Source: Kushneria avicenniae
Lineage (GTDB): Bacteria; Pseudomonadota; Gammaproteobacteria; Pseudomonadales; Halomonadaceae
Length of the DNA stretch: 64,000 bases
NCBI RefSeq assembly: GCF_900112585.1
Contig: NZ_FOLY01000007.1
Span: 1 to 64,000, forward strand
Direction of reading: 5' to 3'
Part shown: piece after piece, positions 37,294 through 44,610 of the stretch
How positions within the stretch are numbered: position 1 is the first letter of the stretch
Layout of the letters: each line of letters starts with the position of its first letter
The notes under the pieces: model-generated
Told to the model about the DNA's origin: nothing
The model's input: only the letters and a program-made list of their open reading frames with translations
Databases searched by the model: none
Position numbers and translations under genes: made by a program

Positions 37294-37310
37294 TTGTTGA
37301 CTGTTAACAA
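37294..37310. promoter_or_regulatory. 17-bp GntR/FCD operator, site B (isomerase/SDR)
   Basis: TTGTTGACTGTTAACAA lies immediately before the ribosome-binding site of the isomerase gene. Its reverse complement is identical to site C at 40436-40452. Confidence 0.72.
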
Positions 37311-37363
37311 TAAAAAACGGACAAATTTTGACGCGGCCCCCGGTCAGAGCACCGCGTTCTGTT

Positions 37364-38623
37364 CTAACCGGCCGGGAACAGTGCCGGGACGTAGCTCACC
37401 AGCATCAACACCAGCAGCGCAAAGATGTAAAACGGCACCAGTGCCCGAGCAGTCTGCTCGATCCGAACGCCTGCAATGGAGGACGAAATGAACAGCGTCG
37501 TTCCCACCGGCGGCGTAAACAGACCGATCGCCAGATTCAGCACCATCATGATGCCCAGCTGGATCAGGCTCATGTCGATCGACTCGGCCAGCGGAATCAT
37601 GATCGGTGCCAGCAGCAGAATGGCGGGCGTCATATCGATCACGGCCCCGACCACCAGCATCAGCAGATTCATGAACAGCACCACCAGCACATCGGCCAGA
37701 CCCAGCGCATTGATGAAGTCCACCAGCCGCGAGGGCAGCTGATCCACGGTCATGATCCAGCCCAGTACCGAGGAGGCCATGATCAAAAGCAGTACCGCAC
37801 CGGTGGCCTGACCGGCACTCAGCACCGAACCGAGCAGCCCGCGCGGCGTCAGGTCGCGATAGCACAGCCGCACGATCAACGCATAAAACACCGCCACCAC
37901 ACTGATTTCGGTGGGCGTGGCGATCCCGCCGATCAGGGCGCCCAGTATGATCACCGGCATCAAAAGTGCCGGCAGCGAAGCGATAAAACCTCGCACGACC
38001 GGACCGAAGGCAAAGGGCTGATCGCTGCGCGGGAAGTTGCCGCGCCGGGCGATCAGGTAAACCGCCACCAGACTCGCCGCACCGAAGATGAAGCCCGGCA
38101 CGATGCCGGCCAGAAAGAGCGCGCCGACCGACACCTGCGACACGCTCGAATAAATGATCAGCGGGATCGAAGGCGGGATGATGACGCCGATCACCGAGCT
38201 GGCCGAATTGACCGCCGCTGCAAAGGGGGCCGGATAACCTTCCCGCTTTTGCCACGGAATCAGTACCGATCCCAGCGCCGAGGCATCCGCCACCGCCGAG
38301 CCGGAGACGCCGGCAAACAGCATCGAAGTCACCACGCTGACCTGACCCAGCGCCCCGCGCACCCGGCCGACCAGAATGCCGGCAAAGTGAATGATGCGCT
38401 GGCCCAGGGTGCCGGCAATCAGCAGTTCGCCGGCCAGAATGAAAAACGGAATGGCCAGCAGCAGCGAGCTCTGCGTGGCATCGAAAAAGCGCTGCGCGAC
38501 AATCGACAGCGGGTAGCTGCCGCTCAGGGCGATGCCGATACTGCTGGCGCCCAGCAGCGCATAGCCGATCGGCAGCGCCATGACCAGCAGCAGCAGAAAC
38601 AGCGGTAGCGCAATGACGATCAT
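37364..38623 (-). CDS. dctM: TRAP transporter large permease (DctM)
   Basis: A 419-residue inner-membrane protein with about 12 helices, the conducting subunit of a TRAP (tripartite ATP-independent periplasmic) transporter. Characteristic segments are SSLLLAIPFFILAGELL, GVSGSAVADASALGSVLIP, FAAAVNSASSVIGVIIPPSIPLIIYSS and IDMTPAILLLAPIMIPLAE. Transport is driven by the Na+ gradient in characterised members. The start codon overlaps the dctQ stop (ATGA). Confidence 0.93.
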   Translation of the reverse strand: MIVIALPLFLLLLVMALPIGYALLGASSIGIALSGSYPLSIVAQRFFDATQSSLLLAIPFFILAGELLIAGTLGQRIIHFAGILVGRVRGALGQVSVVTSMLFAGVSGSAVADASALGSVLIPWQKREGYPAPFAAAVNSASSVIGVIIPPSIPLIIYSSVSQVSVGALFLAGIVPGFIFGAASLVAVYLIARRGNFPRSDQPFAFGPVVRGFIASLPALLMPVIILGALIGGIATPTEISVVAVFYALIVRLCYRDLTPRGLLGSVLSAGQATGAVLLLIMASSVLGWIMTVDQLPSRLVDFINALGLADVLVVLFMNLLMLVVGAVIDMTPAILLLAPIMIPLAESIDMSLIQLGIMMVLNLAIGLFTPPVGTTLFISSSIAGVRIEQTARALVPFYIFALLVLMLVSYVPALFPAG

Positions 38624-39180
38624 GGGATGAGCGCCTCCTGAAGGGGGGGCTCGGCGCCGCTGGCCAGCCCGATCAGATCGATAATGGCCAGCAGCAGTAC
38701 CCCGACGGCTCCCAGCGGCAGGCTATAAAAGGCCCATGTCGCGGACCAGCCCAGCACCGGCGTCGTCTGGTACTGCATGAACTGCAAAAGGACAAACGAC
38801 TGTTGAACCAGCAGCAGCATCAGGGCCGCCACCATGAGCTGCACCACGACCATCAGCGCCCGGGCCCCCTTCGGTGACAGCTTGCGTGCGAAGAAATCCA
38901 CACCCAGGTGCTGATGGCGCGCCGCCGCCATGACCACGCCGCCCATGATCAGCCATGGAAACAGAATCACCGGCAGCTCGTTGCCCCAGGCCAGCGAGCC
39001 GGCCAGGAAATAGCGCACGATGACACCAGCCATGAGCGTCACGCCGATCACCGCCGTGGTGATGACCACAACCGTGCTGCCGATAACGTAAAACAGCTCA
39101 CGGCCACGGTTCAGCCACCGCAGCAAGGGGGGTGTCGAGGTGGAATTGTCTGCCTTCATTGCGTCATGCCCCTGACTCAT
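38620..39180 (-). CDS. dctQ: TRAP transporter small permease (DctQ)
   Basis: A 186-residue membrane protein with four helices and the DctQ pattern GNELPVILFPWLIMGGVVMAAARHQHLGVDFFARKLSPKGA. It pairs with DctM. The start was set at MSQGHDAMK, which has GGAG 6 bp upstream, leaving an 89-bp gap from dctP; the reading frame is open back to the dctP stop, so a longer form is possible. Confidence 0.88.
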   Translation of the reverse strand: MSQGHDAMKADNSTSTPPLLRWLNRGRELFYVIGSTVVVITTAVIGVTLMAGVIVRYFLAGSLAWGNELPVILFPWLIMGGVVMAAARHQHLGVDFFARKLSPKGARALMVVVQLMVAALMLLLVQQSFVLLQFMQYQTTPVLGWSATWAFYSLPLGAVGVLLLAIIDLIGLASGAEPPLQEALIP

Positions 39181-39269
39181 TGTCATCTCCATCGCATCAA
39201 GCTCTGGCGTTACACCTGCGTGGCATGTCTCTCGACCGAGCCCGGCATTCACCGGGCTCGAACCTGTCA

Positions 39270-40343
39270 TCATGATGCGGACGACCCGCCGGTGGTGGAC
39301 TCATGGCCCTGGTTGGCTTTTTCAGCCGCCTTGCGGGTACGCTCGACGATATCGCCGAGCTTGTCCTGCCAGATGTCGTAGACCGGTTTCGTGGCCTCGC
39401 GGAAGGCCGCGGTATCCACGGTATTGATCTCCATGGCGCCGTTGCCGCGCAGCTTTTCGAGTAGCTCGTCGGTCTGATCGATCAGCGTCTGACGCTGAAA
39501 ATCACCGGCTTCATGCGCGGCACGCGCCAGCGCCTTCTGATCCTTCTCGGAGAGACGCTGCCAGGTCGGCATGCCGATCACGACCGGCGTGGTTTCGTAG
39601 CGGTAGTCGGACAGCGACAGATACTTCTGCACCTCTTCAAGGTGTGAGGACATGATGTTGACCACCGGATTTTCCTGACCATCCACCGTGCCCTGCTTGA
39701 GCGCGACATAGAGCTCGCCGAAGGCCATCGGGGTCGGGTTGGCGCCCAGGGTGCGCAGGGTGTCGATGGTCACCGCATCCTGAGAGGTGCGCATCTTGAG
39801 CCCCTCGAGATCCTGCGGTGACTCGATCGGTCGCACGTTGTTGGTGAACTGGCGCAGACCGTTATCCCACCATGCGAGCACCTTCAGGCCGCGCTGTTCG
39901 GCCTGCTCGGCCACTTCCTCGCCGATCGGTCCGTCCGCGACCTGCCAGGCGGCCTGGGGGGAATCAAACAGAAATGGCAGACCAAAGACGTTGGCCCTAG
40001 GGACGATGGAGGCCAGTGATCCCTGGCTGTTGGCCGTCAACCCGATCGCCCCGCTCTGGGTCTGCTGCAGCATCTGCACATCCGAACCGAGCTGCTCGGC
40101 ACCCTGAATGCGCAGCTCCAGATCACCATCGCTGTACTTTGACGCCAGTTCAGCCATGCGATCGGCAGCCAGCGAACGAGGATTCCCCGGGGCCGCGCCA
40201 TGCCCCAGCACCAGCGTCTGCGCCTGTACAGCACCAACCATGGCCGCAGCCGCCAGCCCCACACTCAGCGCCAGCGCCGTCCTGAAAGCGCGCTTTCCGC
40301 TCTGTCGTACTGCCGGAACCTGCGGTGCAACGAAATCTTTCAT
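39270..40343 (-). CDS. dctP: TRAP transporter substrate-binding protein (DctP)
   Basis: A 357-residue periplasmic protein. The signal peptide ends with AVQAQT near residue 42. The ligand-binding core includes the Arg of LKMRTSQDAVTIDTLRTLGA, which binds substrate carboxylates, and PTPMAFGELYVALKQGTVDGQENP. This favours a carboxylate-bearing ligand such as a sugar acid. GGAGAGAG lies before the ATG. It is the first gene of the dctPQM(-isomerase-SDR) unit, and operator C lies 93 bp upstream. Confidence 0.9.
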   Translation of the reverse strand: MKDFVAPQVPAVRQSGKRAFRTALALSVGLAAAAMVGAVQAQTLVLGHGAAPGNPRSLAADRMAELASKYSDGDLELRIQGAEQLGSDVQMLQQTQSGAIGLTANSQGSLASIVPRANVFGLPFLFDSPQAAWQVADGPIGEEVAEQAEQRGLKVLAWWDNGLRQFTNNVRPIESPQDLEGLKMRTSQDAVTIDTLRTLGANPTPMAFGELYVALKQGTVDGQENPVVNIMSSHLEEVQKYLSLSDYRYETTPVVIGMPTWQRLSEKDQKALARAAHEAGDFQRQTLIDQTDELLEKLRGNGAMEINTVDTAAFREATKPVYDIWQDKLGDIVERTRKAAEKANQGHESTTGGSSAS

Positions 40344-40671
40344 GGTCTCTCTCCTGACGATTGAAAGGATCGGGCCGCAGCGCCCTGAATCATCGAAAGC
40401 CACGGCCGGCTCTGTCCCTGCAGTATTCGGATTCATTGTTAACAGTCAACAATGGCAGCTGTGAGACTTTCGAAGTACGCGACAACCGATTGAAATAACC
40501 GGATTTTTAAAACGAATTCGGGCCTGATACGACTAAAGGCGCCAGGCATGTAGTCCGGCTTCAGGCGTCATTGGCCCGGGGAAGAGAAGACAGGAAGGCA
40601 GAGTCGAGCAGCTGTCGGCCATCAGGCCGACCGCCGCAGAAAGAGAGTATCCACAGAGTCCGAACGAAGGA
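40344..40671. other. Intergenic region between dctP and the sorC-type gene
   Basis: Here 328 bp lie between two genes on the same strand. They hold operator C and, beside the sorC-type gene, a small hairpin GTCGGCC ATCA GGCCGAC at about 40614-40631. I see no gene. Confidence 0.5.
40436..40452. promoter_or_regulatory. 17-bp GntR/FCD operator, site C (TRAP operon)
   Basis: TTGTTAACAGTCAACAA is the exact reverse complement of site B. On the minus strand it contains TTGACT, which could be the -35 of the dctP promoter with AATACT 16 bp downstream as -10. A bound regulator would then block RNA polymerase. Confidence 0.72.
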
Positions 40672-41652
40672 TTACCCCTCGTTTTGGCCGCGGGTAGCCT
40701 CATCCAGATGCAGGAGGGTGTGTGCGTTGGTGGCGCTGGTGGCAAGCACGTCAATGACGCCGGTGCGCAGCGCACCGAGGATGCCGGCGGCCTTGGTGCT
40801 TTCGCTGGCAATCGCGATGACTTCGGGGATGCGGGCCAGATCGGGAATGGTCAGCCCGATCACACGCCCCTGCATGGGCGTGGTGGAGGTGCGCCCGTTC
40901 AGGTCGATGAAGTCATAGCCCATCATGTCACCGACCGTACCGGACAGACGCGCCTCGGCGATCTCCTGCGGTGAAAACCAGCCCATGCGCACCATATTGC
41001 TGTCTTCTGACAGATCGCCCACGCCAATCATGGCGATGTCGGCGCGCCGGGCGCGATCCAGCGTCTGTCGCACGGTAGGGTTTTCCAGCATGGCATCACG
41101 CAGCTCGGCGCTGGCCACCATGGCCGGCGCGTAGAGGGTTTCACTCTCGCCGCCGAACTTCGCCGCCAGTCGCCGACAGATGTGATCCGGGTTCATGTAC
41201 TCTCCGGCGCGCAACGAGCCGCCGATGGCGCAGATGAACGAACACTTGCGGGTGCGCTGGGTGAAGACATTGTCGGCCACGGTGCCCACGTTACGCCCCA
41301 TGCCGACGGCCACCATGGTGCCGTCCTCCAGTGTGCGCGAGAGATGATCGGCCACCAGACTCGACACCTCGTGGCGCTGCTGTTCGGCATCGGCGCAATC
41401 GAGCGCGATCAGTGCCCGTCGGATACCAAATCGGCGAATCAGCGCCTGCTCGATCTCGGCGGCCACTGACGGATGATGGCGCACCCGAACGTCCACGATG
41501 CCTTCGGACTGGGCACGCTTGAGCAGGCGCCCGACCTTGATGCGTGACATGCCCATGCGTCCGGCGATCGCTTCCTGGGTCTCACCCTGCATGTAATACA
41601 GGCTGGCAATCTCGGTCATCAGCGCGATATCGGGGTCGGCACGCTCGTTCAT
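40672..41652 (-). CDS. SorC family sugar-binding transcriptional regulator
   Basis: A 326-residue regulator. The N-terminal helix-turn-helix is in ASLYYMQGETQEAIAGRMGMSRIKVGRLLKRAQSEGIV. The C-terminal SorC-type sugar-phosphate sensing domain includes VAVGMGRNVGTVADNV, CAIGGSL, ADIAMIGVGDLSEDSNMVRMGWFS, GRVIGLTIPDL and VDVLATSATNAHTLL. Brucella EryD, the erythritol regulator, is in this family. I infer that it binds the CATWTGW-N11-WCAWATG operators. The effector may be a tetrulose phosphate. Confidence 0.85.
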   Translation of the reverse strand: MNERADPDIALMTEIASLYYMQGETQEAIAGRMGMSRIKVGRLLKRAQSEGIVDVRVRHHPSVAAEIEQALIRRFGIRRALIALDCADAEQQRHEVSSLVADHLSRTLEDGTMVAVGMGRNVGTVADNVFTQRTRKCSFICAIGGSLRAGEYMNPDHICRRLAAKFGGESETLYAPAMVASAELRDAMLENPTVRQTLDRARRADIAMIGVGDLSEDSNMVRMGWFSPQEIAEARLSGTVGDMMGYDFIDLNGRTSTTPMQGRVIGLTIPDLARIPEVIAIASESTKAAGILGALRTGVIDVLATSATNAHTLLHLDEATRGQNEG

Positions 41653-41716
41653 GGGGGCTCCGGATCAGACACTCTAATAACAGGGAAGCGGGACAATACC
41701 TGTCCGCACCGCCCGT

Positions 41717-41852
41717 GTCACAGCGGTTCGCTCAATTCAACGATCCCATCAATACAACAGCTCAAGCGACACGGCGATGCAACCAGCACCCTGGCTCCGT
41801 CAACACTCTGGCTCAGCCAATACCATGATTCAGCCAGCATCCTGGCTCAATC
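41717..41852. repeat. Degenerate 17-bp tandem repeat, 8 units
   Basis: Eight consecutive 17-bp units fit without gaps, for example AACACTCTGGCTCAGCC and AGCATCCTGGCTCAATC. C is fixed at unit positions 13 and 17; A at position 4 and C at position 5 are each present in 7 of 8. The last units (41785-41852) are most alike. The array is non-coding and lies between the rpiB-like terminator and the sorC-type gene's start. Confidence 0.7.
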
Positions 41853-41855
41853 AAA

Positions 41856-41890
41856 AGGGGGCAGTACGCCGATTCGCCGTACTGCCCCCT
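41856..41890 (-). terminator. Intrinsic terminator after the rpiB-like gene
   Basis: A 13-bp stem, AGGGGGCAGTACG / CGTACTGCCCCCT, with a nine-base loop. On the minus strand TTTTGATT follows. Confidence 0.85.
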
Positions 41891-41926
41891 CATTTCAGCG
41901 CAGGCGCCCCGCGTCAGCCGATGTGA

Positions 41927-42400
41927 TCATGCCTTGCCGTTTTCCTGCTCATAGGCCTTGATGCGATCCACCTTGGCCTGCGAGCCGCCGCCGCTGAACT
42001 CGCTTTCAAGAAAGGACTCGGCAATCTTCTTGGCGAGCTCGACCCCGATGACGCGCGCGCCCATGGTCAGTACCTGGGCATCGTTGCTCTTGCGCGCTCG
42101 CTCGGCGGAATAGGTATCGTGCGCCTGAGCGGCCCGAATGCCCGGCACCTTGTTGGCCGAGATGGCAACGCCGATACCGGTACCGCAGATCAGGATGGCG
42201 CGATCCACCTTGCCATCCCTGACCGCATGTGCGGCGGCGAAGGCAATGTCCGGATAGAGGACGGGCTCGGCGTTGTGCGTCCCGAAGTCCTCTACTTCAT
42301 GGCCCAGCGAGCGAACATGCTCCACCATGGCCTGCTTCATGTCATACGCCGCTTCGTCACACCCCAGTGCAACCCGAAGCTTTCTGGTCTCTGCTGTCAT
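41927..42400 (-). CDS. RpiB/LacA/LacB-family isomerase, probable D-erythrulose-4-phosphate isomerase
   Basis: A 157-residue sugar-phosphate isomerase. RpiB landmarks are GCDEAAYDMKQ, YPDIAFAAAHAV, ILICGTGIGVAISANKVPGIRAAQAHDTYSAERARKSNDAQVLTMGARVIG, with the catalytic Cys in ICGTGIG and His in QAHD. Homologues EryI (Brucella) and DerI (mycobacteria) convert D-erythrulose-4-phosphate to D-erythrose-4-phosphate. Operator site 3 is 65 bp upstream, and the kinase gene is divergent. Ribose-5-phosphate isomerase remains an alternative. GGGGAG precedes the ATG. Confidence 0.8.
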   Translation of the reverse strand: MTAETRKLRVALGCDEAAYDMKQAMVEHVRSLGHEVEDFGTHNAEPVLYPDIAFAAAHAVRDGKVDRAILICGTGIGVAISANKVPGIRAAQAHDTYSAERARKSNDAQVLTMGARVIGVELAKKIAESFLESEFSGGGSQAKVDRIKAYEQENGKA

Positions 42401-42821
42401 GATTTCTCCCCGGGTGAACCGACACCCTTGTACGTGAACACGCCATAGCGTACGCCTTGCCGATCATATGAACAAAGCGCATTCATATGAAAAATACTGC
42501 TGATCGTGCCGGATGATCGTGTAAACGCACCCATGATGGCGACAATATCACCCATTGATGCATAAATACGCGGACAGCCACCCTACAAAAGGCGATAATA
42601 AAACCAAAGTCTCATGCGAACCGGCGCAGCACGGCGCTAATATGGCCTGAACGTCCTAACAAATGCACATGTCAGGATCATATTATCATTTTGCCGGTTG
42701 CCTGTTCGGGTGCGACGCGCACGCGAGGGGGGAGGGGCATCGAACGGTCATCGTGCCAGAGCGCATGAACACAGGCCGAACGCGATGCCTGATCATTGTT
42801 GCCTTATCAGGAGTACGCCCC
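42401..42821. other. Divergent regulatory region between rpiB-like and kinase genes
   Basis: These 421 bp hold no gene. They contain operator site 3 near the rpiB-like gene. A degenerate half-matching operator at 42641-42665 has one good half, ACAAATG. The kinase ribosome-binding site TCAGGAG is at 42808-42814. Confidence 0.5.
42465..42489. promoter_or_regulatory. 25-bp operator, site 3 (rpiB-like/kinase promoters)
   Basis: The dyad CATATGA-N11-TCATATG is the third occurrence of CATWTGW-N11-WCAWATG. On the minus strand a -10-like TATTTT lies within 2 bp of its edge, as at the other two sites. Confidence 0.72.
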
Positions 42822-44537
42822 ATGACACGCCTTTTCAACGACCCCGTCGCCTTTGTCGACGAAGCCACCGAAGGCTTCGTGGCCGCGCATTCTCATCGGG
42901 TACGCCAGGTGCCCGGCGGCGTTATCCGCAGCACGAAAAGTGAGCCGAACACCGTCGCAGTGGTCATCGGCGGCGGTTCGGGCCACTACCCCGCCTTTGC
43001 CGGGCTGGTCGGTCAGGGTCTGGCGCACGGGGCGGCCATGGGCAACCTGTTTGCCTCGCCGTCGGCCCAGCAGATCTATTCGGTCGCTCGCGCCGCCAAT
43101 AACGGCGCGGGCGTTCTGCTGAGCTATGGCAACTATGCCGGCGACGTCCTCCATTTCGGGCAGGCCCGTGACCGTTTGATCAGCGAAGGCATTCCGTGCG
43201 AAATGGTCAAGGTCATCGATGACGTCTCCAGCGCCAGCCTTGACGAGATTCAAAAGCGGCGCGGCATCGCGGGCGACCTGACCGTATTCAAGATCGCCTC
43301 GGCCGCCGCCGAGGCCGGCTATTCGCTTGAAGAGGTCGTGCGCGCCGCCGAAGCGGCCAACCTGCGCACTCGCTCCTTCGGCGTGGCCTTTGACGGCTGC
43401 ACCCTCCCCGGCGCCGATGATGCCCTGTTCCACGTGCCGGAAGGCAAAATGGCCGTGGGCCTTGGTATCCACGGCGAGCCCGGCATCAGTGAGCAGGACA
43501 TTCCGACCGCCGACGAGCTGGCCGAGCTGCTGGTCAAGCGGCTGCTCGAGGAGCTCCCCGAAGGCGTCAGCAGCGCAAAAGGCGCCCGCGCCTCGGTGCT
43601 GCTTAACGGCCTGGGTACGGTCAAGTATGAAGAGCTGTTCGTGGTCTATCGCCGCGTCCATCAGCTGTTGCAAGAGGCCGGCATCGAGATTGTCGAGCCC
43701 GAGGTCGGCGAGCTGGTCACCAGCCTCGACATGGCCGGCGCGTCACTGACGCTGTTCTGGCTCGATGACGAGCTCGAGAAGTTCTGGGCCGCACCCTGCG
43801 ATACACCCGCCTACAGCAAGGGCAGCGTCGTCAGCGCCGAGCAGCTCGGCGATGCCGAACTCGACATCCCCGACCCGGATGCCATTCCCGACGCCACGGA
43901 CGAATCGAAGGAAACCGCCGACAAGGTGCTGGCGGCGCTCGAGGCCACCTACAGGGTCATCGAGGAAAACGAGGAAGAGTTCGGACGCATCGACGCCGTC
44001 GCCGGTGACGGCGATCACGGCATCGGCATGGCCCGCGGCGGCAAGGCCGCCGTCGAGAAGGGCCGCGAAGTGAAGGAGCGCGGTGCCGGTGCCGGCACGC
44101 TGCTGCGCATGGCAGGCGATGCCTGGGCCGACCGGGCCGGCGGTACTTCGGGCGCCATCTGGGGCGCAGCACTGCATTCACTGGCCATGGCGATCGGCGA
44201 CGAGAAAAAGCCCGATGCCGCGCGTATCGCCCAGGGGGTGAGCGATGCCCGCGACAACATCATGCACTTTGGCAAGGCGCAGGTCGGCGACAAGACGCTG
44301 ATCGACGTGCTGGTCCCCTTCAGCGAGGTGCTGAGCGAGCGCGTCGAGGCCGGCGATGATCTGAAAACGGCCTGGCAGGCCGGTGCCGAACGCGCCGAGC
44401 AGGCCGCGAAGGATACCGCCGGTCTGGTGCCGAAAATCGGTCGCGCCCGCCCGCTGGCGGAAAAGAGCAAGGGTACCCCGGATGCCGGAGCGGTATCGCT
44501 GTCCATGATCATCCGCGCCGTGGTGGATGTGCTGTAA
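42822..44537 (+). CDS. DhaK-DhaL fusion kinase, probable L-erythrulose kinase
   Basis: A 571-residue ATP-dependent ketose kinase. The DhaK domain (residues 1 to about 330) has GGGSGHYPAFAGLVGQG and GLGIHGEPGI with the His that binds the keto substrate. The DhaL domain (from about 370) has AGDGDHGIGMARG with the Mg-binding Asp residues, and GGTSGAIWGAAL. Fused DAK proteins use dihydroxyacetone or, in tetritol pathways (mycobacterial LerK/DerK), erythrulose. The start at MTRLFNDP follows TCAGGAG; the longer upstream frame lacks a site. It is followed 73 bp later by a TIM-like gene. Confidence 0.85.
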   Translation: MTRLFNDPVAFVDEATEGFVAAHSHRVRQVPGGVIRSTKSEPNTVAVVIGGGSGHYPAFAGLVGQGLAHGAAMGNLFASPSAQQIYSVARAANNGAGVLLSYGNYAGDVLHFGQARDRLISEGIPCEMVKVIDDVSSASLDEIQKRRGIAGDLTVFKIASAAAEAGYSLEEVVRAAEAANLRTRSFGVAFDGCTLPGADDALFHVPEGKMAVGLGIHGEPGISEQDIPTADELAELLVKRLLEELPEGVSSAKGARASVLLNGLGTVKYEELFVVYRRVHQLLQEAGIEIVEPEVGELVTSLDMAGASLTLFWLDDELEKFWAAPCDTPAYSKGSVVSAEQLGDAELDIPDPDAIPDATDESKETADKVLAALEATYRVIEENEEEFGRIDAVAGDGDHGIGMARGGKAAVEKGREVKERGAGAGTLLRMAGDAWADRAGGTSGAIWGAALHSLAMAIGDEKKPDAARIAQGVSDARDNIMHFGKAQVGDKTLIDVLVPFSEVLSERVEAGDDLKTAWQAGAERAEQAAKDTAGLVPKIGRARPLAEKSKGTPDAGAVSLSMIIRAVVDVL

Positions 44538-44610
44538 TTCACGCTCTGCTTATAGTGCACTCTAATGACAGCACGCTCTGATGACAGCCCCCTGACCACA
44601 GGAGAACGAC

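Noticed and set aside
41717-41852. CRISPR array
   Set aside because: The 17-bp units are contiguous and degenerate, with no spacers and no cas genes nearby.
42641-42665. Fourth 25-bp operator before the kinase gene
   Set aside because: Only one half (ACAAATG) matches; the other half is too divergent to count as a site.
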